Of a stretch of DNA of 64,000 nt, positions 39,530 to 50,949 are shown piece after piece. Position 1 is the stretch's first letter. Each line of letters starts with the position of its first letter. Both the position numbers and the translations under genes were made by a program. The notes under the pieces were generated by a model, which ran no database searches, was not told the origin of the DNA, and worked only from the letters and a program-made list of their open reading frames with translations. Source of the stretch: Treponema sp. (GTDB taxonomy: Bacteria; Spirochaetota; Spirochaetia; Treponematales; Treponemataceae); assembly GCA_017470605.1 (NCBI GenBank), contig JAFUYH010000017.1, positions 160,700-224,699 on the forward strand. The letters run 5' to 3'.

Positions 39530-39727
39530 TTGTTTCGTGGTTTTATATTATTTTATAGCAATCCAAATTAGAGTGTCGTTTTTTGGCACCCTCCAGTTGT
39601 ATAATGTTACTATAAGATATGTAATTGATTTGTTTTACAACACGATAACATTAGATTTTATAACTTCTTATATTTATAGGCAAAAATGGAAAACTGTGGT
39701 ATAATAAAGAAAAAATTGGGTGGGGAA
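39530..39727 (+). promoter_or_regulatory. Promoter region of the defence cargo
   Basis: An imperfect stem (39571-39593, AGAGTGTC ... GGCACCCT around a T-rich loop) may end the head operon. An extended -10, TG-G-TATAAT, lies at 39697-39705 and leads to the first methylase gene 23 bases later. Confidence 0.55.
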
Positions 39728-40735
39728 ATGCAAGTTACCAAGATAAATAACCGACGTTATCTGGGGAACAAATATCGGTTATTGCCATTTATTAATGATG
39801 TAATCTCTAAAGAATGCGGTGATTTTGAATCATTTGCCGATATTTTTGCTGGTACAGGTGCTGTATCTTCTGCTTACACTGACAAAATCCTTTATACAAA
39901 CGATATCCTCTACAGTAACTATCTTTGTCATTTAACCTGGTTTTCTGACGAACCATTTGAAGCTTCAAAGATTGAAAAGTACATCGAGTTCTATAATTCT
40001 GATATTCCTTATGAAGACAACTATATGACACAGAATTTCTCTGATACCTATTTTTCAAGAAAGAACTGCTCAAAAATTGGTTTTATTCGTGAGAATATTG
40101 AGAATGAATTTAAGTCTGGAAATATAAATAATCGTGAAAGAGCTATGCTTATTACTTCACTCCTTTATGCAATTGATAAGATTGCAAATACTTGTGGACA
40201 TTACGACGCATACAGAAAAGGAGTTGACTTTCCAGAGTCATTTACAATGTGTGTTCCAGAACCTAATGAACATTTGAAGCATAATCATTGTTTTAATGAA
40301 GATACTAACGAACTTGTAAAAACAATTTCTGCTGACGTTGTTTATATCGACCCACCATATAATTCTAGACAGTATTGTGATGCATATCATCTTATTGAAA
40401 ACATTGCTCGCTGGGAAAAGCCCGAAGTTTTTGGTGTGGCAAAAAAGATGGATAGAACAGCATTAAAAAGCAAATACTGTACACGTTCAGCTCCAGAAGC
40501 TTTTGAAGATTTGATTAAAAACCTTAAGGCAAAATATATCGTTGTTTCTTATAACAATATGGCTAACAAGGGAAACGACCGCTCTAATGCCAGAATATCT
40601 GATACTCAAATCTTAGATACTCTAAAAACAAAAGGAAGTGTAAAAACTTACTCAGAACAGTTTAAGGCTTTTACAACTGGAAAATCAGAACACCTCGATA
40701 ATGAGGAAAGATTATTCGTTTGTAAATGCAATTAA
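39728..40735 (+). CDS. D12-class DNA adenine methyltransferase (first)
   Basis: 335 residues from the ATG at 39728, preceded by GGTGGGG. NNRRYLGNKYRLLPFINDVI (about 5-24) is the SAM-binding region of D12 adenine methylases, FADIFAGTGAVSSAY (about 38-52) is motif I, and VVYIDPPYNSRQYCDAYH (about 203-220) has the catalytic DPPY. It should methylate N6 of adenine in one strand of an asymmetric target. It overlaps the next methylase gene by 10 bases. Two different D12 methylases followed by an AlwI-type nuclease is the usual layout of a type IIS system. Confidence 0.88.
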   Translation: MQVTKINNRRYLGNKYRLLPFINDVISKECGDFESFADIFAGTGAVSSAYTDKILYTNDILYSNYLCHLTWFSDEPFEASKIEKYIEFYNSDIPYEDNYMTQNFSDTYFSRKNCSKIGFIRENIENEFKSGNINNRERAMLITSLLYAIDKIANTCGHYDAYRKGVDFPESFTMCVPEPNEHLKHNHCFNEDTNELVKTISADVVYIDPPYNSRQYCDAYHLIENIARWEKPEVFGVAKKMDRTALKSKYCTRSAPEAFEDLIKNLKAKYIVVSYNNMANKGNDRSNARISDTQILDTLKTKGSVKTYSEQFKAFTTGKSEHLDNEERLFVCKCN

Positions 40736-41649
40736 ATGAGAAAGTCGAAATAGTAAAATCACCGCTTAATTATACCGGTGGAAAATATAAATTACTCCCC
40801 CAGATTCTTCCTTTCTTTCCTGATAAGATTGAAACTTTTGTAGATATCTTTTGTGGCGGTTGTAATGTTGCCATTAACATTCCTGCAAAGAAAATAATAT
40901 GTAATGACATTGATTCCAATTTAATTGGGCTGTTTAATTTTTTCAAAAAAAGCACTTATGAAACACTTCTACCTAAAATTAAAAATGTTATAAATGAGTT
41001 CAATTTATCTGATTCAAATGAACATGACTATGATTTCTATAATTGTACTTCTGCAAATGGCTTGGGAAATTACAACAGAGCAGGTTTTATGCAATTGAGA
41101 GAAGCCTTTAATTCTCTGCAAAATAAAGATGGGAATTATTATTTGTATCTTTACGTTCTAATTGTTTACGCTTTTAATAATCAGATTCGTTTTAATTCAG
41201 ATGGAGCTTTTAATCTTCCTGTAGGCAAACGTGACTTTAATATAAGAATGCAAAAGAAGTTAAAAGCTTTTTTACAGGCTCTTTCTGGAAAGAAGATTAC
41301 TTTTTCTAATAAAGATTTTACAAAGATAAAACCTGAGACTTTAACATCAAAAGATTTTGTTTATGCTGATCCTCCATATCTTATTACATGTGCCAGCTAC
41401 AATGAAAAGTCTTGGAATGACAATGAAGAAAAAAGATTGCTTGATTATCTAGATTACTTAAATGAACTCAAAGTACCATTTGCACTTTCTAATGTTCTTT
41501 CCACAGACAATAAAACAAATGAGATTTTGAATACATGGTTAGAAAATAGAAATTACAATTGTCACCACCTGGAATTCTCATACAGTAATTCAAATTATCA
41601 TAAAAAAGAAATTGCCAAAACTGATGAAGTTTTGATTACAAATTATTAG
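40726..41649 (+). CDS. D12-class DNA adenine methyltransferase (second)
   Basis: 307 residues. KSPLNYTGGKYKLLPQILPFFP (about 10-31) and FVDIFCGGCNVAINI (about 38-52) are the Dam-like SAM motifs; DFVYADPPYLITCASYNE (about 208-225) holds the catalytic DPPY, with target-recognition sequence in between. It is of the Dam/M.DpnII branch and clearly distinct from the enzyme before it, as needed to protect the other strand of a non-palindromic site. It ends 12 bases before the endonuclease gene. Confidence 0.9.
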   Translation: MQLNEKVEIVKSPLNYTGGKYKLLPQILPFFPDKIETFVDIFCGGCNVAINIPAKKIICNDIDSNLIGLFNFFKKSTYETLLPKIKNVINEFNLSDSNEHDYDFYNCTSANGLGNYNRAGFMQLREAFNSLQNKDGNYYLYLYVLIVYAFNNQIRFNSDGAFNLPVGKRDFNIRMQKKLKAFLQALSGKKITFSNKDFTKIKPETLTSKDFVYADPPYLITCASYNEKSWNDNEEKRLLDYLDYLNELKVPFALSNVLSTDNKTNEILNTWLENRNYNCHHLEFSYSNSNYHKKEIAKTDEVLITNY

Positions 41650-41661
41650 GAGATTTTATTT

Positions 41662-43719
41662 ATGGTTGTTGCAGAAAAACAGATTTTTAATTTAATGGAT
41701 ACTAACGGTCGAAGAAGTGATGTTATTAATGCAATGACAATCTATCTTGAAATCCTCGACAATATAATAAATGACAAACATCTTTTTTGGAATCATTTAC
41801 CACAAAGTTCTGCACAATATGAATTCTATACTCAGACACTCGAAAAATCTTCTGATGTATTTAAAGACCATAAAAAGTACGATGAGTTTCAAGAAGCAAT
41901 TAATTCAATCCCTGAATTACAACAAAGTTTTTCAACTAATGATTATACGAAATTATTTACTCCAAAATATTCAGAACTGGTTAAGAGCTTAGATGTAAAT
42001 ATTGAGGCCCGTTCAAGACACTATACATCAAATCTTGTAAAGCTTGGATTTGCAGACGAAAAGCGAAATATAACTGATGTTGGATACCAACTACTTTACC
42101 CTGCAAAACTAAAAAAAGACTGTATAGAAGAAATCTTACCATTAAGCATTACAAATATTGTTTACCTTAGACAGTTATTAAAATTAAAAATTTTTACAAA
42201 GAATAAAGATAAGTTTTACTCACCATTTTTATTGGCAATTTATCTGTTATTGAAAAATGACAGAATGTCAGAAGGTGATTTTTTTGACTTTGTACAAGCA
42301 ACTTCTCCATATTCTTCTTTTGAAAAGCTTGGTAGTTCCGAAGAAATTGAAATACCTAAAGAAATTGATACTGACAGTAAAATAACACAAGATGTTTTCG
42401 AGAAATATTTTAAGAACCAAAAAAGCACAACCGCAGTTGATATTTATTACACTTATTACAATTTACTTTATACTTTTATCAAATCTGAGTCAAAAACAGA
42501 TTTGGATAAACTGCTTACATTCTATGAAGATAACAAAGAACAGCTAAAAAAAGCTTTTAATTATGGAATTAACATATTTAGGACAAAACGTGGCGAAAGA
42601 CCTGATGTCATTACGTTCAAAGAAAAGCATGAAGAATTATTTGTAAAGAATTTTAATTCTAATTTTTACAAAACTTATTGCAAATCAAAAGAATATGACG
42701 GTCTTAGAGAATATTCTGATACGACAAGACGCATATTCAAAGCAAGTGGTATTATCAGTTTTGATAATGGATTTGTAGAATTAGCATATAAAGAGTTTGC
42801 AAGATTAATATTTGACGAAGAAATAATAAAGAATAATATTTTCGGACTTTCAAACAACAAATTCTACAACTCATATGAAAATGAAGATAATTGTATATTC
42901 TTCCGAGATTTGTCACTTATCGAAATTCTTTCATATTCTGATGCTAAAGTTACAGAAATAAAAGCTCAAATTCAAAAAGATTTTGAAGGAAAACCATTAG
43001 AATCAATTCCTGCAATACTTTCAGATAAGCGAAGTCAAGAGTTTAATCAATTCATTTTAGATAACTATCCAGTTGAAAAAGTAAAACAGCTTCTATCAAT
43101 GTTTATGGATAGAGAAAATGACAAGACTATAAAAGAACTTGTATGTCCAGATGCTTCTGTACCAACTATTTATGAATATATAGTCGGAATTGCATGGTTC
43201 TATTTTTCAAACAAGAAAATTGATTTGCTCCATAGTCTAAATCTTACATTATCAGCTAATTTTGAACCTTTAACTCATGCTAGTGGTGGTCAAGGCGATA
43301 TAGTAATTTATGAACAAGATAAAGTTTTAATGCTTGAAGCAACTTTAATGAACGCAAACAGTCAGAAACGTGGTGAATGGGAACCTGTTCTGCGACATTC
43401 TGCAAATTTGAAAATCCAGGAAGAAATGAATAAATCTGGAAGATTCGTTATTACATTCTTTATTGCTGATGAATTAGATTACAATACAATAAATATTTGG
43501 AAAGCAGTCTCCGCAGTTTCTCTACAAGCTTCTTTTGATAAGGAACAAACTACAGATCATGTAATTATTATGCCAATTCAGACTGATGAACTTGCAATAC
43601 TCATAGATAAAAACAATGAATATGACAAAATAATTTATGATGTAAAACGATTGTTTGAAGAAAATCCAATTCATTTTGACGATGATTGGCGAAATAAAAT
43701 TATGAAAACTATAGCTTAA
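41662..43719 (+). CDS. AlwI-family type II restriction endonuclease
   Basis: 685 residues. ARSRHYTSNLVKLGFAD (about 115-131) and YLRQLLKLKIF with YSPFLLAIYLL (about 170-195) match the N-terminal DNA-binding part of AlwI-type enzymes. GGQGDIVIYEQDKVLMLEATLM (about 541-562) gives the PD-(D/E)XK pattern D...E-A-T, followed by RHSANLKIQEEM. AlwI cuts a few bases outside an asymmetric site. The two methylases directly upstream complete the system. Family recognition is by eye but several blocks agree. Confidence 0.75.
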   Translation: MVVAEKQIFNLMDTNGRRSDVINAMTIYLEILDNIINDKHLFWNHLPQSSAQYEFYTQTLEKSSDVFKDHKKYDEFQEAINSIPELQQSFSTNDYTKLFTPKYSELVKSLDVNIEARSRHYTSNLVKLGFADEKRNITDVGYQLLYPAKLKKDCIEEILPLSITNIVYLRQLLKLKIFTKNKDKFYSPFLLAIYLLLKNDRMSEGDFFDFVQATSPYSSFEKLGSSEEIEIPKEIDTDSKITQDVFEKYFKNQKSTTAVDIYYTYYNLLYTFIKSESKTDLDKLLTFYEDNKEQLKKAFNYGINIFRTKRGERPDVITFKEKHEELFVKNFNSNFYKTYCKSKEYDGLREYSDTTRRIFKASGIISFDNGFVELAYKEFARLIFDEEIIKNNIFGLSNNKFYNSYENEDNCIFFRDLSLIEILSYSDAKVTEIKAQIQKDFEGKPLESIPAILSDKRSQEFNQFILDNYPVEKVKQLLSMFMDRENDKTIKELVCPDASVPTIYEYIVGIAWFYFSNKKIDLLHSLNLTLSANFEPLTHASGGQGDIVIYEQDKVLMLEATLMNANSQKRGEWEPVLRHSANLKIQEEMNKSGRFVITFFIADELDYNTINIWKAVSAVSLQASFDKEQTTDHVIIMPIQTDELAILIDKNNEYDKIIYDVKRLFEENPIHFDDDWRNKIMKTIA

Positions 43720-43749
43720 AACATAAAAAATAAAAGGTGTGAGTAAAAA

Positions 43750-46700
43750 ATGGCAGTCGAATCAGAAAAACCAGAAATTGATTATATTAGATATCTTAAA
43801 AATAACCTTTTGGATTCATATAAATATGGGGACGGTTTTACTGTCTTTAAGGAATTAATTCAAAATGCATCTGATGCTTCTTCTGATTCCTTAAAAGTTT
43901 ATGTAATAGATTCATTAAAGAATGCAAAATGTGCTGAAGCATTGAGAACTCCAGCTATTGTTGTTTACGATGATGGAAATTTTGATAAAAAAAACAAAAA
44001 TGGAATTCTGAAAATAGCAAGTGATAATAAAACTTCCGAATCTACTAAAATTGGTAGATATGGATTGGGTATGAAGAGTATTTTTCATATCTGTGATTTT
44101 TTTATTTACGCTGCAAATACTAAGGATTTCCCTTATGAAAGAGTTTTTCCTGTAAACTACTGGCCAGAGGAAGACGAGCGTTTTAAGAATTTTTCAGATG
44201 AAGATATTGAACTTTTATTAAATAGTTTGCCTAAAGAAATTGATATAAGAAAGCAAAAAGGTTTTATTCTTTACATTCCATTTAAGATTACAAAATCTTC
44301 CGGGTGGGAAAATGTTACTTCCAATAAAGTAAAGGAATATCCTTTTGGTTCCTTGGAAAGCTTACGAAAACGAATACCTATTTCTTTGGCTCTATTATCA
44401 GAAGTAGCACCCCAAGAAAAAAAGCTTAAAACAATTTTTTACAAACAGGCAGAAAATATTATTGAAGTTACTGTTGAAAATAAACATCATATAAAATATA
44501 TAAAAACTCAATTTAATAAAGCTAAATCTGAAATTCAATTTATAACTTATAAACCTGAACTTTCTAAAGACTTATTAAACAAGATTGAAAACTTAAAGAA
44601 AAGTGAATACTGGACTAAAGAACAAAAAGACAATTTGAAACCAGAAATGTGTTTTGAATTATTAAAAACTGAAAAAGAACAGAAAGATAGTAAAGCTAAA
44701 TTAAAAATAGATTTTTGTGTTTATTTACCTCTTGAGGAAGAATATTGTTCAAAGTCTTTTGAAATTGATTCTAAATATAATTATACCATATTGTTCCATT
44801 CAAATTTTGCTGTTGACTCTGGACGAAGAGGAATCCGTGGTTTTGGAGATTTACTAGAGGATGCAACAGAAGCAGGTATTGATAGCGAAGAAGGAATTCA
44901 GAAATTATGGAATAAATATCTTGCTCAAATGGTATTATTTCCAAATCTACCTTTATTCTTAAATGAAGCTAATGAACTCATAAAAGACCATAATGATTTT
45001 TGTGAAATTACAAATAAGCTTTATGAAACTATTTATACTTACTCAGAAAAGAATATTCGTTTATGCAATAAATTTACAACTAAAAATTTTGGATTTGCAA
45101 ATTTATATGACTCTGGATGGAGTTCTTTTGAATTAGAAGAAGAAAAATCGAATTACATTTTTTTACCATACAATAAAGATAATAAAGAAATCCAAATCTT
45201 ATTTCCTAACGTAAAAGACAGGAAAACTATATTTATATTAAAGAAACCAGAACAAAAATTTATCCTACCGGATTTTTACAATCCAGATGAAAAATATTTA
45301 TCTGATGTTATTCGTAATATACCGGTTATAGGACTTCTTGAAGAAAAATACATTTTTGCATTTACACAATTTATTGATTACCAAAAAAATGTTATTAGAG
45401 ATTCTATAGAGCTTTCTAAAGTTTTAATTGATCATATAAAGACTTTACTTTGTAAACTAACTTTTGATGAGTTATCAAAAAATCAGACTAGATTAGCAGA
45501 ATTGTTTGAAAAAATAAATGAAGCAACTGGAGGATCACCTTATAAGATTTATTCGATTGGTCAGAAAGATAAAGCTGATTTATTAAAAACATACACTTTT
45601 GAAGATTTTAAAACTTTTTGGTCAAAGGAAACAACTTTTGTTTTTGTCCCAGGATTTATTGATGTTCAAAATGATTTAATCCCTCAGATTAAGACAAATG
45701 TTTTTGAAGGTAATAATTCTATTTGTGATTTTATTTCTAATGAAGACAATTGTAGAGGGCAATTACACTTTAATATTTTATCAAGTATTCTTGGAAATAC
45801 ATTTGATAGTTGCTTAAAATCAATCGCAGGAACATATCAAACCTTACAAATATTTAGAGTTACCGAAGCTTATACAAACAAGCCTGAAACCTTAAATTAT
45901 CAATTAATAAAAGATTTGATTGATGAAAAGAAAATATTCATGACACAGAGTAATCCTTCTAATAAGGAAACTGTATTTTTTAATTATGTAAAAACTATTT
46001 ACCCTATAAATATTTATCATATTAGTAAAAAGATTAGAGATTTGGCAGGATTTGGAGATGACGAGATTCCGACTTCTGATGAGCCAATGAACATATTTGT
46101 TTCATTCATAAAATTATATAATGATTCAATAAAACAATTTTCTGATGGCTCTTATGAAATTAATCTTGATTTATCTACCGAATATTGGGAAGAATTATTA
46201 GATGAAGGCTTCAAGAAAACATTTACAATTAATGATACTGATAAGCAATTCTATAGATTTTTGTTTTCTGGTTTTGATAAACAATTAAGAGAAGAGCCTT
46301 TAGCCTCTTTTAATGATGATGTCCCTAATGTTTGGAAAGAAGTTTATAAAAACATTGCTCCTGATGCCAGAAAAATTCCTACAACTATTCCAGTCAGAGC
46401 TCAAGCTCAAATTAAACTTAAAGAAAATGAAAAGCTCCTTAATATCTGTTACTTAGATAAAGATAAATGTAAAGATAAATTACGAGAATATTCTTTTATA
46501 GGCAATCTAGATTTCTTTAAATCAAATTATTTTCAGAATACAAAAGTTCAGAAGCAGCTTTTTGAAAGTTTTACAAATTTTGATGAAAAACTGTATAAGG
46601 AAATTCCACTTCACATAAAAGCTGAAACGGGAGAATTGATAAGTGCAAATGATAACACTTATTTAAATCCAGATGAAATTACTTTTCCTGATGAATGTGA

Positions 46701-49700
46701 ACTTAAAATACAATTAATAAAGATTTCGGATGATCCTGATTTAGCTGATATTCAAAGACGCTTTATAAAGTCTTTAACAATAAAAGATGCTGTAATTGAA
46801 GCATTAAAAACAAAAAAGCCAGATTCTAATATTTCACAATGGGTATTTGATAAAATGAAAGCTAGTGGTAGTCGTTGGAAAGAAATATTTGAAAATAATG
46901 ACGGCCATTTATACTGCCAGTGGATTCCATTAAAACCTGGAAGAACTAAAAAATTCTGTGATGTTCAGGAAATATTAAATGATGATATATTCTCCATTGA
47001 TTCACGAGAATGGATTTCTGAACATTATGAAATGTATAATCTTTCTGATTTGGATATCGCTGATACAAATTTCTTAAAAGAGAAAAAACTTATAGCAGAA
47101 AAAGTATCTGAACAAATGGAATATCTTGGAAGAAAAGTCGATAAGTCTCTTTCATTTATGCTTTCTTACTCTGAACAGAATTCATTATTTACAGATTCCT
47201 TTATTTTAAAAGATTTTGATGAAGAACCAATTTTTGGATTAATTAATATTCTAAAGCAGGAACGACAAGATAAAACACAAGAAGTTTTTGATTTCTATCA
47301 GCAACGAAGAATAGCTAACGATAAACCAAAAAGAAATATATTTGAAGGTATACTTAATTTTATTAGTGATAGACATGAAGTAACACAACAAACTTTGGCC
47401 CTGTATGAGAAAATTTTAACTCTATTGCTACGTGAAGGCAACTTTGACATTGCTACAATAAAATACCCTACTCAGAATAATGAATGGAAAGAAGCAAGAT
47501 TTATTACAGCATCAAATTCAACAAGTATCTCAATAGAATACTTACTGGATAAAAATATTTATAAACTACTTTCCGAACATTCTCAAATTACTGAAGACAA
47601 TTATGTTGATGATAAAGAAACCTCAGACGATGAAATAGTGTTAACAGATAGTTCTGACCCAAAACTCATTCAAGAAGTCTTTACTCAGTGGGAATCATGC
47701 TTAGATAAAAAGAAACTTTTATATTTATTTTTCTATCTCTTAAAAGAAAATTATAAAAAAATTGCAGAAGAAAAATTAACTGAAAAAGATCTGTTGCCAC
47801 TTACTAAAGATTTGTACTATATACCGTTAAGAGAGTTTGGAGAAAATGGTAGATGGTGGAATGCAGGTTATTCTAAAGAAGAGGCATTAATTTCTGATAT
47901 GCCTCCAAGGGGAATTTTTAGGGCAAGAATTCATATTCCAAAAGGGAAACAAACGAAAGTTCACTCACTTACAGGCTCTTTGATTCTTATTGATATGGTT
48001 GATGGAAATGAAATTTATACTGATGAACCTTGGTATTATAATTATACAAACCAGTTGAATATTTATTTAATTAATACAAATGGACGAGTTAATAATCTTG
48101 ATGAAAAACTTGAGAACTTAATCTGGTTAATTTGGAATAAAGGCTATAAACAAACAAGTAAAGCTGAATTTGATAAAATGCTTCATAACTTTAAGGAATC
48201 AAATCAGAATACAATTAAAACTGCTCAATATTTTATGTTTGAAAATCTGATTTTGCACTTAAAAGATTTGAACTTAAATCATCAATTATTTAAAGAGATT
48301 TTTACAGAATATAATACGCTGCTTAATGAAAAAGCAAGACGAAATAATAATAAAGTTGATTTTCCTGAATATGCTCAAAAGAAAGATGATTTATCCCAAT
48401 TCTTGATCGATTTTATAACTGAAGATAAACACATAGATCGATGGGAAAATAATGAAACTATTAGTAGATTGCTTGACTTAATAAATCAGAATCATTATGA
48501 CGCTGAAATTTTCGTTGACGAAATCTTTAAATGTGTTGTAAATAAAATTTATCAGGCAAAATATGATCAATCTAGAATTTTATTTGAATTATTACAAAAT
48601 GCAGATGATGCTGTAAAAGATTTAGCTGAGAATAATGAAAGTATAAAAGGTAGAACAAAATTTGAAGTAACAGATAAAGGTAATGCAATTCATATTTCAC
48701 ATTTTGGAAGATACATTAATGAAAGTTTAAATAAAGAAAAAGAAGAGATTTATTCAAACGACCTTTTAAATATGCTTTTAATTAATTCATCTGAGAAGGA
48801 TGAAAGCAGTACTGGTAAATTCGGTCTTGGATTTAAAAGCGTATATTTTGTTTGCCAGGCACCAATTATTAGAAGTGGTGATTTACAATTCAAAATACTT
48901 GGAGCTTTGTATCCTGAAAATGAAAAATCTGAGACTCTTAGAAATTTTGAAACAAGAATCGAACTTACTTTTAATAAACGTGCAGAACCGGAATTGATTT
49001 ACGGTGATTTTGAAAGAAATGCCGATTTACAAGTTTTATTCTGTAAATATATTGATGATATTAGTATTCGAGGAAATAGCTACAAACCTGAACTACAATG
49101 CGGTTCTAAAACTTCTGTTGGACTCTATTTTAGCGATAATAAAAAATATCTACGCTTTAGCTTGAAAAATGGATCATTGGTATTTAAGGTTTCTCAGGAT
49201 GCCAATTCAGTTGAAAGCTTTGGAGAAAGCTCTGTTTCAAGAGTATGGAATCTAACGCCTTTAGCTACAGCAAAAACTTTACCATTTGCCATTAATAGCA
49301 AATTTGAAGTTGATATTGGACGTAAAAATCTTGATGAACAAAATATTCTTAATGAGCGTCTATTAACAAACCTTGCAAATGATTTTTCAAAAGTTGTTTG
49401 TAATTTAATTGAGAGTAAAGATAAAGACTTTGAAATATATATACCTTCAATATTAAATTTAATTTTGATTGGTTGCAGAATACAAGATAGTGATATTTTA
49501 ACTAGATTCTGTAAAAAGGTTCTTAATGATATTTTTATTCAACAAAAAATTATTCCTGATGGAATTGGCGGAATTGTAGCAAATCCCTTAACTCCATATT
49601 ATATTGCACCAAATCGATTTAATCTTGAATATGATACTAATAATTTCAATGAGTTTTTGATTAGATTGCAAGCATTTATCAAAAATGAAAAAGTTGTTAC

Positions 49701-50949
49701 AAGAAATGTAGCTGAAGCCTTATCAAGCTCTTCTCTCGAGTTCAATGAAATTGATGGGCCTGAAATGATTTTAAGATTAATCTCTGATGGTACTAAGATT
49801 TCAAATGATGACGCAGAGGAATTTATTAAGTTTGTTAATTTATTGCCATATGGATTACCAACAAGTTTTGATTGGGATATGTTTAAGGCAAAAGATGAAG
49901 ATGGTGAATGGCTCCCTGTTAGATTTATAGTATCATATTCAAATTTTGCAGATGAATATTCATATGAGGTTATAAAGTTCTTAAAAAGACATATAACTTT
50001 TGAGGGTTCCACATCAAGTAATTCAAATAATAAACCGGCAAATAACAATACAGATTCTAATGGGGAATCTCCTATAAAAGATTTTCCAGAATGTTCTATA
50101 CTCGATATATATAACAGATGGAAGAGTATTTCTAAACAGGAATGGGAAATCCAAAAACAAGATTACTATAATAGAATTTTCCCGAATAAACTGGCTAATA
50201 CAAATTCAAGACAAAAGGCTCTTGCAATTCCTGTAGAGTTTTTTGAGAATTATTCTGAGGACAAAAAAACAATGCCAGAATCATGGTGTATTCTTTTCAT
50301 GTTGGGAATGTTGCAGTCTCTAAATTATTTTGGTGAGTTAAAGACAGAAACCTCTCGTAAGAATACACTGGATGATATGGATGTGTTGATTAAAGAATTT
50401 TCTGATGGAGAATCATTAGATTCATTGTATGATCACTATCTTGAAATTCATAAATATGATGAAGATGAATTGAGAGAATTTGAAACTTTATTAAGAGTTT
50501 ACAAATTTCGAAAGCAATTTATGGATATTTGGGCTCAATTTCATGGTTTACAATATAAAAAGGATATTACAAAAGAAGATTTAGTGAATGCATCTGTGTC
50601 TGCTGAAGCAACAGGAAAAGCTTTGGAAATTTATTGTTCTCAAAAGAGTCTAAAACTTGGTATTTCTCTTATTATTCGAGAACTTTTAGATTCAGATTTT
50701 TTTGGAACAACAGAGGAACAAAAAAACAACGCTTTCGATTTATTAAACAAGTTCACTTATATACCGCATGCATATTTAAGACGAATAGTTTTTGATGATT
50801 GGGTTGAACATCCTAAGGATAGAACTTCAGAAGAAATCCATATCACTATTCTAGAAACTCTACGGGATGAAGGATTAAATGAGAATGATATAAGAGAATT
50901 CATGAAATGTCATGATTTGCCATTCTTAATTTTTGGAGAAAAGAAATGA
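43750..50949 (+). CDS. Giant protein with two sacsin/Hsp90-type (GHKL) ATPase domains
   Basis: 2399 residues. The first ATPase (about 25-200) shows FKELIQNASDAS (N box, Asn near 39), VVYDDGNFDKKNKNGILKIA and GRYGLGMKSIFHI (near 102-114). The second (about 1605-1800) shows ILFELLQNADDAVKDLAEN and STGKFGLGFKSVYFV (near 1686-1700). Sacsin-type proteins pair such domains with long alpha-helical regions; the remaining 1800 residues here match nothing I recognise. The gene overlaps the helicase gene by four bases, so both act together. It is very A+T-rich. An anti-phage role is inferred from the neighbouring restriction system and the prophage setting. Confidence 0.72.
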   Translation: MAVESEKPEIDYIRYLKNNLLDSYKYGDGFTVFKELIQNASDASSDSLKVYVIDSLKNAKCAEALRTPAIVVYDDGNFDKKNKNGILKIASDNKTSESTKIGRYGLGMKSIFHICDFFIYAANTKDFPYERVFPVNYWPEEDERFKNFSDEDIELLLNSLPKEIDIRKQKGFILYIPFKITKSSGWENVTSNKVKEYPFGSLESLRKRIPISLALLSEVAPQEKKLKTIFYKQAENIIEVTVENKHHIKYIKTQFNKAKSEIQFITYKPELSKDLLNKIENLKKSEYWTKEQKDNLKPEMCFELLKTEKEQKDSKAKLKIDFCVYLPLEEEYCSKSFEIDSKYNYTILFHSNFAVDSGRRGIRGFGDLLEDATEAGIDSEEGIQKLWNKYLAQMVLFPNLPLFLNEANELIKDHNDFCEITNKLYETIYTYSEKNIRLCNKFTTKNFGFANLYDSGWSSFELEEEKSNYIFLPYNKDNKEIQILFPNVKDRKTIFILKKPEQKFILPDFYNPDEKYLSDVIRNIPVIGLLEEKYIFAFTQFIDYQKNVIRDSIELSKVLIDHIKTLLCKLTFDELSKNQTRLAELFEKINEATGGSPYKIYSIGQKDKADLLKTYTFEDFKTFWSKETTFVFVPGFIDVQNDLIPQIKTNVFEGNNSICDFISNEDNCRGQLHFNILSSILGNTFDSCLKSIAGTYQTLQIFRVTEAYTNKPETLNYQLIKDLIDEKKIFMTQSNPSNKETVFFNYVKTIYPINIYHISKKIRDLAGFGDDEIPTSDEPMNIFVSFIKLYNDSIKQFSDGSYEINLDLSTEYWEELLDEGFKKTFTINDTDKQFYRFLFSGFDKQLREEPLASFNDDVPNVWKEVYKNIAPDARKIPTTIPVRAQAQIKLKENEKLLNICYLDKDKCKDKLREYSFIGNLDFFKSNYFQNTKVQKQLFESFTNFDEKLYKEIPLHIKAETGELISANDNTYLNPDEITFPDECELKIQLIKISDDPDLADIQRRFIKSLTIKDAVIEALKTKKPDSNISQWVFDKMKASGSRWKEIFENNDGHLYCQWIPLKPGRTKKFCDVQEILNDDIFSIDSREWISEHYEMYNLSDLDIADTNFLKEKKLIAEKVSEQMEYLGRKVDKSLSFMLSYSEQNSLFTDSFILKDFDEEPIFGLINILKQERQDKTQEVFDFYQQRRIANDKPKRNIFEGILNFISDRHEVTQQTLALYEKILTLLLREGNFDIATIKYPTQNNEWKEARFITASNSTSISIEYLLDKNIYKLLSEHSQITEDNYVDDKETSDDEIVLTDSSDPKLIQEVFTQWESCLDKKKLLYLFFYLLKENYKKIAEEKLTEKDLLPLTKDLYYIPLREFGENGRWWNAGYSKEEALISDMPPRGIFRARIHIPKGKQTKVHSLTGSLILIDMVDGNEIYTDEPWYYNYTNQLNIYLINTNGRVNNLDEKLENLIWLIWNKGYKQTSKAEFDKMLHNFKESNQNTIKTAQYFMFENLILHLKDLNLNHQLFKEIFTEYNTLLNEKARRNNNKVDFPEYAQKKDDLSQFLIDFITEDKHIDRWENNETISRLLDLINQNHYDAEIFVDEIFKCVVNKIYQAKYDQSRILFELLQNADDAVKDLAENNESIKGRTKFEVTDKGNAIHISHFGRYINESLNKEKEEIYSNDLLNMLLINSSEKDESSTGKFGLGFKSVYFVCQAPIIRSGDLQFKILGALYPENEKSETLRNFETRIELTFNKRAEPELIYGDFERNADLQVLFCKYIDDISIRGNSYKPELQCGSKTSVGLYFSDNKKYLRFSLKNGSLVFKVSQDANSVESFGESSVSRVWNLTPLATAKTLPFAINSKFEVDIGRKNLDEQNILNERLLTNLANDFSKVVCNLIESKDKDFEIYIPSILNLILIGCRIQDSDILTRFCKKVLNDIFIQQKIIPDGIGGIVANPLTPYYIAPNRFNLEYDTNNFNEFLIRLQAFIKNEKVVTRNVAEALSSSSLEFNEIDGPEMILRLISDGTKISNDDAEEFIKFVNLLPYGLPTSFDWDMFKAKDEDGEWLPVRFIVSYSNFADEYSYEVIKFLKRHITFEGSTSSNSNNKPANNNTDSNGESPIKDFPECSILDIYNRWKSISKQEWEIQKQDYYNRIFPNKLANTNSRQKALAIPVEFFENYSEDKKTMPESWCILFMLGMLQSLNYFGELKTETSRKNTLDDMDVLIKEFSDGESLDSLYDHYLEIHKYDEDELREFETLLRVYKFRKQFMDIWAQFHGLQYKKDITKEDLVNASVSAEATGKALEIYCSQKSLKLGISLIIRELLDSDFFGTTEEQKNNAFDLLNKFTYIPHAYLRRIVFDDWVEHPKDRTSEEIHITILETLRDEGLNENDIREFMKCHDLPFLIFGEKK